A stretch of 64,000 nucleotides of DNA from Euphorbia lathyris (lineage: Eukaryota > Streptophyta > Magnoliopsida > Malpighiales > Euphorbiaceae): positions 10,196,001 through 10,260,000 of the forward strand of contig NC_088917.1 in assembly GCF_963576675.1 (NCBI RefSeq), read 5' to 3'. The notes beneath the pieces are model-generated. The model saw nothing but the letters and a program-made list of their open reading frames with translations. It was not told where the DNA came from and did no database searches. Made by a program: the position numbers and the translations under genes. Of this stretch, positions 47,400-60,333 are shown piece after piece. The first letter of the stretch is position 1, and each line of letters starts with the position of its first letter.

Positions 47400-48155
47400 C
47401 TAATGCCCGTCTTTACCACAGAAGTGGCACTCTCCTTTGGGCTTCTTCACTTCCTTTCCCTTGGACACAGCTTTCTTACCTTTCTTGGGATGTTTAGGAT
47501 TGGGAAAATTCCCTTTCCTCTTCTTTGATCCCTCAATTACAAGAGCCGGTATGGTCTTGTCTTTCTTCATATTGGGCTCAACTGACTTGAGCATATTTGC
47601 AAGCTCTTCAAGAGAGGTTTGCAAGTCATTCATCTGATAGTTCATAATGAACTGTGAATAACTTTCTGGGAGGGATTGAAGAATTAAGTCTACACTTAAT
47701 TCGTTATCCATCGCAAATCCAATACTAGAAAATTTGGTAATGTAGCCAATCATCTTGACACAATGTGTCATGACTGATGTGCCCTCTTGCATCCTGCAAC
47801 GATATAACAGCTTGGATATCTCGTAGCGTTCGCACCTGGTTTGTTTCCCAAACAATTCCTTTAGGTGCATGATGATGGAATTGGCATTCATCTCCTCATG
47901 TTGCCTTTGTAATTCCGATGTCATCGATGCAAGTATGATGCATCCGGCATGATCGTCATCAACCTTGTGCTTCTGATAAGCATCAATTTCCTCGATGGGA
48001 GCATCATCTTCAGGGACAGGGGGTATCGGTGTATCAAGTACATACCCAATTTTCTCGAACTTGAAAACAATTTTGAGGTTACGAAACCAGTCGGTGAAGT
48101 TTGAACCATTCAGTTTGTTATCGGTAAGAATGTTTTGCAGATTGGTTTTAGTCAT
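47400..48155 (-). pseudogene. Copia Gag with premature stop in the zinc knuckle
   Basis: A 251-codon ATG frame: the N-terminal part (LNGSNFTDWFRNLKIVF) is the usual Copia Gag fold, followed by a Lys-rich linker and the zinc knuckle CHFCGKDGH. An in-frame TAG at 47400-47402 falls between the knuckle's His and last Cys. The same frame then continues as KRNCKEYLATLKKGKG into protease. Gag would be released without a complete RNA-binding finger. Confidence 0.92.
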
Positions 48156-49976
48156 GATTTTAAGAGTGTGTGTTTAAACAAAACCTGAGAGTGAGAAAGA
48201 GTAAACGTATGTCATTCATTTGCTTTAAAGTATAACAATCTAAAATTATAGGCCTTTTAATTTATTTCAGATTGCTCCCACTATTTTGCCAAATTAATAG
48301 CCCTCCATATTAATTCGAAGAATTTCACAAATCCTTTAGTGAGCTAGGATCCTAACTCCTGAGATTTCGCCTTGAGTTTGCTCAACAAGCTAGTCTCATT
48401 TGTTAGGTAGATTCATGTAATCAATCACATCTCGAATGTGACTCCTAGGTTATTGGGTTACTAACCACATTAGTAACTAATATGCTATTCACATTAATCC
48501 CAACCATATTGCCCATTAGTTTATGACAACATGAGTTTGCTCATCCAATTATCATAATCTAATTTAAGTATTACCCCATATTCATGAAAGAATGACTTTC
48601 GATAATTCAGGTGTTACCATAAGACCCCGAGCTTGAGTTTGCTCAACAACCCAAAGGCCCCCAGTACTGCTGGCTGAATTATAATATTAGGGAGGGGCAA
48701 CCGATTTTAATAACTTGCTTATTTACTTAACTTTTTAACGAGGGATTTTATTTAGGTCTTATAATCTAACTTAGTCTTGATTTGCTTTAGCATACATCAG
48801 ACACATACATTCACATACATTGGCGTTATGGACATATCATCTAAATTATTCCGTCGAGCCAGAGACGGAATAAAAGGGAAAACCTAAGGAAATACTAACT
48901 ATTACATATTTCTCTTTAGGTCATCCGTCTTCTCCATGGCGCCTTGAAATTACATATTAATTTCTATACTACTATAAGAAAACTTCAATTGAATTGAAGG
49001 GAATCAGATGAGAGGAGAAATTACAATAGATAGTAGAAAGGCAGGACGCGCAGGCCCTATTTCAAAAATACCAAAAGACTAAAAGAGGGTCGAAATATGT
49101 CCATAACTCCAAACATACATAGACTCAACTAAATAAATTTAATTGGTTGATTACATAACCGGCTTATGTAATATTTAGGTTAATCACATTAACTCGTCAA
49201 ATTAACTTTCATCCAATTTTACTTCTAATCGTTTTGTATCTTTATATTAATTCTTAGATTAATATAACCATATAAAACGTCGATTATGCATGTCCCAATT
49301 ATTTTGATTTCAATTCATTTAACACTTTGATTTACAACTTGGTAAAAACAAACTTTTAAACGAATTTTCATTCGATAATCAAAACAGAAAACTATTAATT
49401 TCCGAAACATATATATATATATATATATACAAATTATATTCAAGCCGATTTTAACAATTAAAATCAAGTGGGATTTGGGCCGGGGGCCCGAAACCGGGCT
49501 GCTGCCGTTTGGCAGCAGCCCCGCGGCAGCGCACGCGGCTGCTGCCGCGAGGCAGCAACCGCGCGACGGCGGCTGGTCGCGCCGTGAGGCGCGACCCGAG
49601 CCGCTGTCATATTTAATTTTTTTTTATAAAACATATATATATATGTATATATATATATATCAGATTTTAAAACGGTTTTAAAAACGATTTTCAGAAATAG
49701 GAAAAACTACAATAGATTTCCATTTTATCTTTTAGAATTAATAAAACTAATTTTATTAACCTAACTATAAAACTAATAGATTTTGTTATAATGATTATCA
49801 ACCGAAATAATTAGGAACATACGCCTAATCTATTTTAATTAACAATTAATTAAAATTTATTTATCTTTAGAATTAATTAATCAAACAATTTGTTAATTAA
49901 TCCTAACCATAAATATTTATTCAATCCTATTGAAAAACTTCTAAATTTTCATATATGAAATAACGGATTTAACGAT
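48156..49976 (-). other. Copia 5' leader, non-coding
   Basis: About 1.8 kb between the primer-binding site and gag. AT-rich except for a GC-rich hairpin block at 49475-49606. (AT)n microsatellites flank that block at about 49409-49430 and 49633-49660. Untranslated leaders of this length occur in some Copia lineages. No other frame is convincing. Confidence 0.7.
49475..49606 (-). ncRNA. GC-rich hairpin cluster in the Copia leader
   Basis: Contains GCTGCTGCC-GTTT-GGCAGCAGC, a perfect 9-bp hairpin, followed by a second GCTGCTGCC/GGCAGC pairing and GTCGCGCC-GTGA-GGCGCGAC, a perfect 8-bp hairpin. It is far more GC-rich than all surrounding sequence and lies about 0.4-0.5 kb inside the genomic RNA leader. 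A packaging or dimerisation element is a plausible but unproven role. Confidence 0.5.
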
Positions 49977-49989
49977 GGCTCTGATACCA
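49977..49989 (-). promoter_or_regulatory. Primer-binding site, initiator tRNA-Met
   Basis: TGGTATCAGAGCC on the minus strand, one base from the 5' LTR. Same primer type as the Ty3 element. Confidence 0.92.
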
Positions 49990-49990
49990 C

Positions 49991-51830
49991 TGAAGGAAAA
50001 TTAGGCTAAGGTATAGCAGCGGAAATATAAAAATTTTAGCCTACTTCCTTTTAACCATAGGATCCGTTAATCGTTATTTCATATAAAGAGGGATAAGAAG
50101 AAATACCTTTTGAAGAACAATCTACCGTTGTTAATGAAGCGCCCACAACTCTTCTCCGAGTTTCAAAGCACGAAGTAAAACACGGTGAGGTTAAGTTAGA
50201 ATCAACCGTATGAGATGCAACCAAAATAGATTGCCTCTAATTAACCAACACAAGATCAAAGAAAAAGGAGATAGATGAAATTAATCGATCGATGGAAGCC
50301 GTATGAATTCTTGTCCACGAACTAGGGGAATCGAATTCTCTTTCTCTCTCTTACTTGCAATTTCGAAAATCACAAAGGGGGGATTAGGGAGCTTCGTCGA
50401 AATTCATGTATAGAGGGGTATATATAATCGCTTGTATCTAAACCCTAGTTAGATAGGAATAGGTTACTTAATAGGAATTCAATTCGGAATAGAATCCCCA
50501 ATTATTATCTCATTATATATCTAATATATCTAGGATAATAATAAATAACCTAATTGGATAATAATTGGAGTATATTAATCTAATTAAAACTCCTAACTTA
50601 ATTATCTCTTAATTAATTTAATTCATATTCCTAATCAAATTAGGATTAATGGAATTAAAATAATTCCTTATTATTACATATAAATTTCGGCCCCCTCTAA
50701 TTAAATGGGCCTTACTGGGCTCAATTGGGCTTCCATCTATTAATGACATCCATCTCTCTTTTGGTTCCAAGTCTTATGTGTGATCCATTAGGTTCTTACT
50801 ACTTCTGGCCGTATGCAACTATTAAATTAATTTCTTCAAGAAAACAAAATGATGTATTGAGTATGTCATTGGCAAGTCTGTAATCATTCCCCCAGAGTCC
50901 GTTAAGAAGACAGGTTGATTCTGTCGTTAACCCTTCCGTATTAGTTACAGTATAATTCGATCCTTTATCAACTACATCCTTGAACTGAATCTTATGACTA
51001 TGGGTGATGTCAAGTCACATATAGCGAGACGTTCGTTTTACTTGTATAGGCCGAGTCAACTCAAATAGATAGGTTAAGTGAAATCTGTATTTCTTACTCT
51101 TAAGCTATCACCTTGCAAGGATTTAGAGTCGAGTCTTCCACAAGCGATCCTTGGATGTATCTCCCATTAATCGGGAGTGATAAATGCTCAATCCAATGTA
51201 TAACTACCCTGACATTACCTCCTGTGACACCCAACCTTTGCCGTTCACACCCCAGAGTCATCTCTGTTAAGGATCGTGGGACAGCAGGATCAAAGTCTCA
51301 CATTCAGTAATTCAGGATGACCAATTAACATTCCTTTGAGTCTGAGGATTAGTTATACCTATTAATACCAATGAGATGAACAGGTGACAAGGATGAATCT
51401 ACCCATCCTGTTATCTCAAATCGGATCCCCAATCCTAATGAACGACGTTTCATCGGATCTATGTAACTGTCCAGATATCTATATATATGAAGCTTGTGAG
51501 ATCAGCTTTCTGTCTGACAGAAGACATTGTTACATACAAGTCTCAACAGTGATATATCAATCCTAAACATATCACTTGACTTGGGGTGGTTTTAAGTTTA
51601 TTAGTTTATTATAAAGTTTTGTCTCACTTCATGCTTGTATGAACACTTTATAATCACTTTAAACAAACTTACGGATTTCCTTTTATTAGACTTTATTTAG
51701 TGCTTAAAAGGGATTGCCTTTATATAGTTATAAAACATATATCTCTTTAAAACAAATGATATAAAGAACAATTCATTTACATTAAGTTTGTATCCTAGAA
51801 TAATTGTCTATAGGACACTAAACCCCAACA
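49991..51830 (-). repeat. 5' LTR of the Copia element
   Basis: 1,840 bp, partner of 42646-44503. An 18-19-bp stretch present in the 3' LTR (near 43500-43520) is missing here. Confidence 0.95.
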
Positions 51831-53170
51831 TTAATTGCTGAGACATCCTTCCGTGCACTAGTTTATATAGTAATGTGGGTCAAGATGAAAAGTAAACCCT
51901 AGGATAGCAAAAAGAAGCATAAAAATTCTTATATTTATATTAATATATTACTTGTAAGAATAGTAATAAGTAGATATTTAATCTTGTGGTTTTAAAAAAT
52001 ACAGCATGTAATTGAATTAGTAGTTATTAATAACAAATAAACTTTTACCAAAAAAAATACTATTTTTGGAAAATATTTTTCACTTTTACAGCATGTAAAA
52101 AACAATATTGAAATTAAGAAAAAAAATCAATGAACACCATAGATAATTTAATGTCTTAGAACTTTCTGCTGTTATTTTTTTATTGCAGTTATTTTATATT
52201 GAACCGATCTAATATGAATCACAAAAAATATATAAAATAAAGGAATAAGGTAGAAATTTGCTTCTGATATTTTTTAGAAGTGTAGATATACTCTTTTAGA
52301 TTGGACTTAAAATAAACTCGACCCTTACTGGTTGGGTTTAAAATTCTTCTGTCCCAACCAATGTCAAACGATATTGCCTATGTTAGGGCAGAAATGCCCA
52401 ATTCTTCACACATTGGAGAAATTATAAGGTGCTATATTAGTTCTAAGTAGATTTCCTACTTGGAACTAGCAACTAATAAGAATACCATCGTCTTATATAT
52501 GAATATGGATGGATGAAAAAGATTAGAATCATCCTTTAGCCACCTTGATAAATGGGTAAGCACCACTTTTCGATCACTACATTTGTCTTAGCATTTGTCC
52601 TAAAGTACAAGTCCCGTCTAGTGCGGCTAGCCTTTGTATTATTTATAATTTTTTCTTATTTAGATTCATAGTTTTTATTATTTTTTAAATATTTTATTAT
52701 TATCATTTAAAATTATAGTCTTTGAGTTTTTGCTGAATGGGTTAAATATTTAAATTATAGTTTGCTACATATTTATTGTTCATAATCACAATTTAGTTTT
52801 AATTTTAATTAGTTATTAAATACAAATATATTAGTTGTACAAGGTGGGCTAGGTTAGATTTGAAAATTAGTTCCTTTAGCATGGTCTACTTCTGTTTGAA
52901 CTTAATGTGAATATAGTGTGAGTTGGACATGATACTTACTTAAGAAGCCTATTTAGATCTGACTCGACTTATGAACAGATCTAAGTAATAGTAATAATTG
53001 TGTAATTGAGAAACATTAATGTAGATGAATTTGGCATTAGGTGTGTTAACATTGAATTGATCAACAAGAGGCTTGAGCTTATTATTGAAAATCTGATTAG
53101 CATTTTACTTTGGCTTCACTTTGTATGATCCATGTGTTGGTTCAAGTATGCCCCAGATCGAAGTTGGCGA

Positions 53171-53330
53171 CACTAGTGGAAAATGTCCTTTAGTTTGATT
53201 AGCGATAGTTTATCTAATCAACCGATGCTAAAGGTCATTAAGGTCAGTTGTTTCAAATAACCGACTCCAATTATTAACGATGGTTAATACAATTTAATGA
53301 TGCCAAAGACCAATAAATTAGGCTAACTTG
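53171..53330 (+). mobile_element. Truncated CACTA end, unit C
   Basis: CACTAGTGGAAAATGTCC with the same downstream CAACCGATGCTA phrase as units A and D. No second terminus. Confidence 0.55.
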
Positions 53331-53546
53331 TTTATATGAACATTGTGCAGATCTAATTAGAATCCATAGGAGAACTTGAAGTATATCAAAGGCACCTTTC
53401 AAATTTGATAATCATTTCATACAGAACATGTACATTGGTATTTAATTTTCTTTATTGAAATTTCCTTTTCAAAATTTAATAGGTTCACATTTTAATATGT
53501 GCTTATGAATCTGTTTTATAAATATAGATTTGTATGCTAATATGAT

Positions 53547-54439
53547 TGTTATGTTGATACAATACCATTAAACCCCTAATTTGCAAACAATGTTCAGAAG
53601 TAAGTAAAGGCAAAGTTAGGAAATAAGTTACTCAGCAGATTTATACTGGTTCAGCCTTCTCCATACGTCTAGTCATCAGAATTCCTTCATTTGGGCTTTA
53701 ATCCACTAATGAACTCTTTCATGGGTAGAGCACAAACCTTTACAATACACAGAGCTTAAGTAAAGTATCTTCCTTTAAAACAACACTTAACTATCCACTC
53801 TCTTGTTACTTGCTTATAACCGAAGAAATAACAAAGCTTCTGATTTACAATAGAAAATGGTGTTGATATAGAAATCAATTGAACTTCTCTCCTTACTGAA
53901 TTATACAAATATGAAAATGAATGTTATAGAAATTTGCTCTAATTTTTCACTTAAAGTTTTATCTCTTTTTCGTGTGAAGACCAGTTGTGAAAATGAACTT
54001 TGGAGTTGGCTTTTATAGTGGAGCATTTGGAGAAGACCGTTTGAATTTCAAAAGACCCGTTTGGAGGGAAACTTCTTCTGTCTTCTCATGTGCTTTTTTC
54101 CACTGTGCCAATTTATCCACATAAGAAAAGTTTCCGTTTACGAAATCATACTTATATCGATTGTTGAGTTGCGCGTCAATGATCGTCTTCTGACTTCTGG
54201 TATTGCAGACTTGCAATCTGAATCTTTCCTTAGTTGGTTGTTAGAGAGACGTTTGTGTGACAGGGTCTTCTGTCTTTTTGCTTCTTTTGGAACAACTTGA
54301 GTGGACAGGTTGTCACGCTTTTTAGTTCCAGTTCTGGCTTCTAGGTTCTGGGCTAGACTTAAGGCTTGGGCCTTTAATTGATTTTAGGCTTTTTAAGTTG
54401 TCTTTGATTTTATGCTTAAGTTAGAATAAACACTTAACA
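53547..54439 (-). mobile_element. Probable solo LTR (Copia-like), unit C
   Basis: Homologue of 27851-28743, with the terminal AACACTTAACA preserved. Confidence 0.45.
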
Positions 54440-55525
54440 AACACATTATCATAAAATAACTTAATTTAATTCTGAAATTAAATATCTTGGGGATCCAATT
54501 CCTTAATAGTTATTTTTTTCATAACCAAAAACTCTATGGAAATTGTAGTTCAAGAAAATGCATATCATATAAATAGTTATACCATCATCAATATCCACTT
54601 CTTTGTTTCAGTTTAGCAATACTGCTTTTGATTCAGAGTTTTCTAAATAGCATTAGAGATCAATATCCATCCACAATGTGAGCAGAGTAAGACTTGTAAT
54701 AGGAAACTAAGAAAAATAAGATGATAAGTCATTTATATGTTGGGATGCAATCACCATCCTACAAATGAAGATTGATAGATGGACAAAAGTAGAATAATCT
54801 TAACCACCTTGATAAGGGGTGATTCCAAACGGTTCGATGAACCCTATATCATTCAAAAGCATAAAATGAGAGAAATATCGACCCACGACCCCATGTCTCA
54901 GGTATTGTTGCTTCTTCCCTATCTTATTGTGCTAACTGTCGCTCAACCGGACTCAAAACGGATTCCTGTTTAGGCTCCATAAAACTAGGTCGAGCTAGGG
55001 ATAACCTGTAAGCACAAATTTCCGTTCATTTCTATGATGTGTTAATTACGCCCTAGCGATTGATCGATTAAGTCAAAATTCAAGTGCCTGATGAAGTTTC
55101 ATACTCAAAACACATCCCGAAGATCATTTCAATCTAAGTCAAAGTTATTTTGATGAGATGTGCTTTTTTTTCGTTTCGAAATTTTTTCATAGACTTTTTT
55201 CAAAATTTTCTAGATTTTTTCGAGAAGTCTTGGAACACTACTTCCTCATCCTCGTCTCTTTTTTAGACCGGCGTTGAAGGGTTCGGCATCATTTTAATTT
55301 ATTTGTCAAAAAACAAAAAATCTATCCCTTTAATTCACCTTGAAAATGCATTTACATTTTCTAAAAAAAATTCGAACTCCGCAACTCTATTTTTCGCCGT
55401 GTGGCTCTATTTTCTAAAAACTAATGCCACATAGCTCTAGATAGAGCGGTCGGCTTGGAAAATTTGTCGTATCGACGTACATCCGGATGGGAAGGGAGGT
55501 ACGTCACATGTCTCAACTTTATATT

Positions 55526-55742
55526 CATATTTTTTCGTGTTTCATATTTTTCGTATTTTTACATTTTTTAACATTTCTCCATTTTTCTCTAAACACGTAT
55601 GTTTTGGGGAAAATGTTTTCATTTTCCCTTATTTCTTCCTTCCTTTTCCATTGACTTACCACTTATTTTCCTACCCAAACAAACACTGGAAAATTGGAAA
55701 AATATTTTCCTGCAGAATATTTTTCCCCAAACAAACATGGCC
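55526..55742. repeat. Spacer between units C and D, MITE-like
   Basis: Same sequence as the A-B spacer 29837-30066 with small deletions, including the GTTTTGGGGAAAATG and AATATTTTTCCCCAAAC arms. Confidence 0.55.
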
Positions 55743-56061
55743 TAAGTGTTTTTTTATTTGCTTACTAGTTTATTTTCTTTATGACATGTATTTTTTTTTA
55801 CTTTATCGCGAGATTTACGAGGCTTCGATTTTTTGTTAGATGTTATCTTTTTAACAGAACAACAAAAAATAAAGTTGTTACATAATTAGTTAGGATATTT
55901 CATATTCATAACGCACTACTTATGATATAATAAACAAAATACACTATAAATATAAAAAGCTTAATTAATATCATTGTTTAACTTCAACTCAACTAACTTT
56001 TACAATTGATTAGACTAATAACTATTGCACACAAGGATGAGTTGAGGATTCCATAAATAGA

Positions 56062-57738
56062 TCAACTTCTATGGGAAGTTGTGTTAGAAATCAGGTGGTG
56101 GATATTAAAAGGATAAGCATGAGATGGAACAAAAGCATTGTATGCAATATTGGCCAAAATTATATTAGCAGCCTCAGTCGGACGATACCCATCCCAGTAA
56201 AAGTAATCCTTTCTATTATTGCAACTCTTTCCCATACTATAACACATCCCATCCAAGTCTGTTTCACAACATGCTTTTCCAATGTTCTTGAAACCTGCAT
56301 ATGGATATGTATAAATAAATACTTCACTAATGGAAATGATCAGCAAACATATTTCAATTTATTGATTCCATGTATCATTCTAGGAGTATTTTAGAATTTC
56401 TCAGAAAAGTAAGAATATATACCTTGATAAGCTTGAGAAGTTTCGATATAGGTGAATTATGCATTTTTTGTGTAATTGTTAAGATTAAAAACCATGGTTC
56501 GGAGCTTGCTGTTATATAGTTGAATATCTTTGTTAATTACAGATATACACTTATGCTCATCTTGATTACTTCCATTGCCATACATTCTAATAGCAGCAGG
56601 ACTGCAACCTAAAGAAGGAAGTCCAAACACCACAACTTTATTTGCTCCAGAATTGTGCAAATTCTGTAGATTATATAAATAATTAAGAAAAGATAACCTA
56701 TAATGGGTAACTAAATAATAATAAATGAATTTATTACTTACAAGTAAGTGAGTGAAAAAGAAATGATCAACAAGGTACTGCGCAAATCGATCAGGTGATT
56801 GTCTTGGAGTTGGGTCTAAGCCATCATTGTTAGGAATATAATTGTTGAAGACATCATTACTGCCAATTTCAACTGAGTATAAACATCTTTATAGGTATTG
56901 TTTAGTCATGTTTTTACTTCCAAGAATGTTGCTTATGCAGCGAACTATTTTCTTGTGGTATTTTAGTTGTTGGCCTAAACTTATGGAATTTACCTGCATT
57001 GCCCATTAATATCATCATTAATCCAAATAACTTTAATTTACCTAGAATAACAAATACTTTTACAAAATGAATTTTTCAATTTATAAATAATAATATCAGT
57101 GAAGTATAATTTTGTAATTTTCTTATTCACTTTAAAAGATCATCTAAAACCTCAGTTATTAATTAATCAATATTGGATCCTTAACAAATATCAATCACTA
57201 AATTTACCTTGCTTCCTGCAATTTCCAACTGCAGTATTGCACCAGAAGATGCATAATTCACGCCTTTTAGCATTTGTTGGTTAGTTCCAACTGTTCTATA
57301 AGGGCGAATGTAATCCTTCATCCCAATTTTTTCAGCTGTTATGAAAAAATTCAAATGAAAATATTAAGAATTCGACCATGAACTAATTAAGCTTTATCTA
57401 TCTAATTGGCTAAAATTTAAAATTAATTAATTAATTAAAAGAGGCTGAAAGGAAAAAAAATCAAACCTATTATATCAACCATGATTTTTCCATTACTGAA
57501 TCTTCCTGTAGGGCCATCAACAAAATCAATTCCATATGGCAAGTAATTGGATTTAAAAAGTATCAAGACCATTATCATTTCCATTAGCAGAAAATGAATC
57601 TCCAAAAATGAAATAACAAGGAACTTGTTCATGTTGATTTTGTGGTCGTCGTTTTGTTTTTCCATAGACAATTAAATCTTGCATGTTGAGAACTAATACA
57701 ACATATGCAAACCAACAATGTCTTAATTGCTGAGACAT
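56062..57738 (-). pseudogene. GDSL esterase/lipase copy D, frameshifted
   Basis: Exon equivalents are 57738-57467, 57335-57208, 56993-56742, 56663-56423 and 56294-56062. An extra A within 57553-57559 shifts the frame in exon 1, after the GDS block, and TAA at 56457-56459 interrupts exon 4. Splice sites are intact. Block V has Arg for His (56182-56184). Exons 4-5 with their shared intron and 3' flank are A-like; introns 2-3 and the region up to exon 1 are B-like; the distal 5' flank is A-like again. Confidence 0.9.
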
Positions 57739-59065
57739 CTTTCTGTGCACTTGTTTATATAATAATGTGGGTCAAGATGGAAAGTAAACCTTGTGATAGC
57801 AAAAAGAAGCTTACAAATTCTTATATTTATATTAATACATTACTTGTAAGAATAGTAATAAGTAGATGTTTAATCTTGTGGTTTTAAAAAATACAGCATG
57901 TAATTGAATTAGTTGTTATTAATAACAAATAAACTTTTACCAAAAAAAACTATTTTTGGAAAATCTTTTTTCACTTTTACAGCATGTAAAAAACAATCTT
58001 GAAATTAAGAAAAAAAAAAATCAATGAACACCATAGATAATTGAATGTCTAAGAACTTTCTACTGTTATTTTTTTATTGTAGTTATTTTAAATTGAACCA
58101 ATCTAATATGAATCACAAAAAATATATAAAATAAAAGAATAAGGTAGAAATTTGCTTCTAATTTTTTTTTTAGAAGTGTAGATATACTCTTTTAGATTGG
58201 GCTTAAAATAAACTCGACCCTTACTGGTTGGGTTTAAAATTCTTCTGTCCCAACCAATGTCAAACGATATTGCCTATGTTAGGGCAGAAATGCCCAATTC
58301 TTCACACATTGGAGAAATTATAAGGTGTTATATTAGTTCGAAGTAGATTTCCTACTTAGATCTAACAACTAATAAGAATACCATCGTCTTATATATGAAT
58401 ATGGATGTATGGAAAAGATTAGAATCATCCTTTAGCCACCTTGATAAATGGGTAGGCACCACTTTTCGATCACTACATTTGTCTTAGGATTTGTCCTAAA
58501 GTCCAAGTCTCGTCTAGTGCGGCTAGCCTTTGTATTATTTATAATTTTTTCTTACTTAGATTCATAGTTTTTATTATTTTTTAAATATTTTATTATTATC
58601 ATTTAAAATTATATTCTTTGAGTTTTTGCTGAATGGGTTAAGTATTTAAATTATAGTTTGCTACATATTTATTGTTCATAATCACAATTTAGTTTTAATT
58701 TTAGTTAGTTTTTAAATACAAATATAGTAGTTGCACAAGGTGGGCTAGGTTAGATTTGAAAACTAGTTCCTTTAGCATGGTCTACTTCTGTTTGAACTCA
58801 ATGTGAATATAATGTGAGTTGGACATGATACTTACTTAACAAGACTATTTAGATCTGACTCGACTTATGAACAGATCTAAGTAATAGTAATAATTGTGTA
58901 ATTGTGAAACATTAATGTAGATGAATTTGGCATCAGGTGTGTTTCCATTGAATTGATCAACAAGAGGCTTGAGCTTATTATTGAAAATCTGATTAGCATT
59001 CACTTTGGCTTCACTCTGTACGATCCATGTGTTGGTTCAAGTATGCCCCAAATCGAAGTTGGCGA

Positions 59066-59220
59066 CACTAGTGGAAAATGTCCTTTAGTTTGATTAGCGA
59101 CGGTTTATCTAATCAACCGATGCTAAAGGTCATTAGGGTTAGTTCTTTCAAATAACTGACTCCAATTATTAACGATGGTTAATACAATTTACTGATGCCA
59201 AAGACCAATAAATTGGGCTA
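59066..59220 (+). mobile_element. Truncated CACTA end, unit D
   Basis: CACTAGTGGAAAATGTCC start, nearly identical to unit A (27476). Confidence 0.55.
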
Positions 59221-59440
59221 ACTTGTTTATATGAACATTGTGCAGATCTAATTAGAATCCATATGAGAACTTGAAGTATATCAAAGGCACCTTTCAAATT
59301 TGATAATCATTTCATACAGAACATGTACATTGGTATTTAATTTTCTTTATTGAAATTTCCTTTTCAAAATTTAATAGGTTCACATTTAAATATATGCTTA
59401 TGAATCTGTTTTATAAATATAGATTTGTACGCTAATATGA

Positions 59441-60333
59441 TGTTATGTTGATACGATACCATTAAACCCCTAATTTGCAAGCAATGTTCAGAAGTAAGTA
59501 AAGGCAAAATTAGGAAATAAGTTACTCAGCAGATTTATACTGGTTCAACCTTCTCCCTATGTCTAGTCATCAGAATTCCTTTTCTGGGCTTTTAATCCAC
59601 TAATGAACTCCTTCATGGGTAGAGCACAAACCTTTACAATACACAGAGCTTAAGTAAAGTATCTTCCTTTACAACAACACTTTACTATCCACTCTCTTGT
59701 TACTTGCTTATAACCGAAGAAATAAGAAAGCTTCTGATTTACGATAGAAAATGGTGCTGATATAGAAATCAATTGAACTTCTCTCTCTACTGAATTATAC
59801 AAATATGAAAATGAATGTTATAGAAATTTGCTCTAATTTTTCACTTAAAGTTTTATCTCTTTTTCGTGTGAAGACCAGCTGTGAAAATGAACTTTGGAGT
59901 TGGCTTTTATAGTGCAGCATTTGGAGAAGACCGTTTGAATTTCAAAAGAGCCGTTTGGAGGGAAACGTCTTCTGTCTTCTCATGTGCTTTTTTCCACTGT
60001 GCCAATTTATCCACATAAGAAAAGTTTCCGTTTACGAAATCATACTTCTATCGATTATTGAGTTGCGCGTCAATGATCGTCTTTTGACTTCTGGTATTGC
60101 AGACTTGCAATCTGAATCTTTCCTTAGTTGGTTGTTAGAGAGACGTTCATGTGACAGGGTCTTCTATCTTTTTGCTTCTTTTGGAACAACTTGAGTGGAC
60201 AGGTTGTCACACTTTTTAGTTCCAGTTCTGGCTTCTAGGTTCTCGGCCAAACTTAAGGCTTGGGCCTTTAATTGATTTTAGGCTTTTTAAGTTGTCTTTG
60301 ATTTTATGCTTAAGTTAGAATAAACACTTAACA
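59441..60333 (-). mobile_element. Probable solo LTR (Copia-like), unit D
   Basis: Near-identical homologue of 27851-28743, same length (893 bp) and same ends. Confidence 0.5.

Larger units (their letters stand above)
42646..51830 (-). mobile_element. Copia LTR retrotransposon with long LTRs, defective
   Basis: A 9,185-bp element in the minus orientation with 5-bp target duplications TTAAT (42641-42645 and 51831-51835). From its 5' end: LTR 51830-49991, initiator Met primer-binding site, 1.8-kb leader, gag, protease, damaged integrase, reverse transcriptase/RNase H, polypurine tract, LTR 44503-42646. LTRs of 1,840 and 1,858 bp differ by about 16 substitutions and an 18-19-bp indel by eye (roughly 0.9%). 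The integrase deletion means it can move only with help. Confidence 0.95.
40981..51846 (-). pseudogene. GDSL esterase/lipase copy C, split by a Copia element and decayed
   Basis: Exon equivalents are 51846-51836 plus 42645-42386 (exon 1, interrupted), 42254-42127, 41912-41661, 41582-41342 and 41213-40981. Lesions: Copia insertion in exon 1 (TSD TTAAT), nonsense TAA (42558-42560) and TGA (42423-42425) in exon 1, intron 2 donor GT to AT at 42126, and intron 4 acceptor CAG to CAA near 41214. Block V has Cys in place of the His (codon 41101-41103). It is the most damaged of the four copies. Confidence 0.9.
51847..55525. repeat. 5' flank of GDSL copy C (duplicated unit)
   Basis: Homologous to 26148-29836. 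It includes a CACTA start at 53171, the LTR-like block 53547-54439 (with CTTTTATAGTGGAGC, the TATA region) and the common distal part ending near 55525. No exon recognised. Confidence 0.8.
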
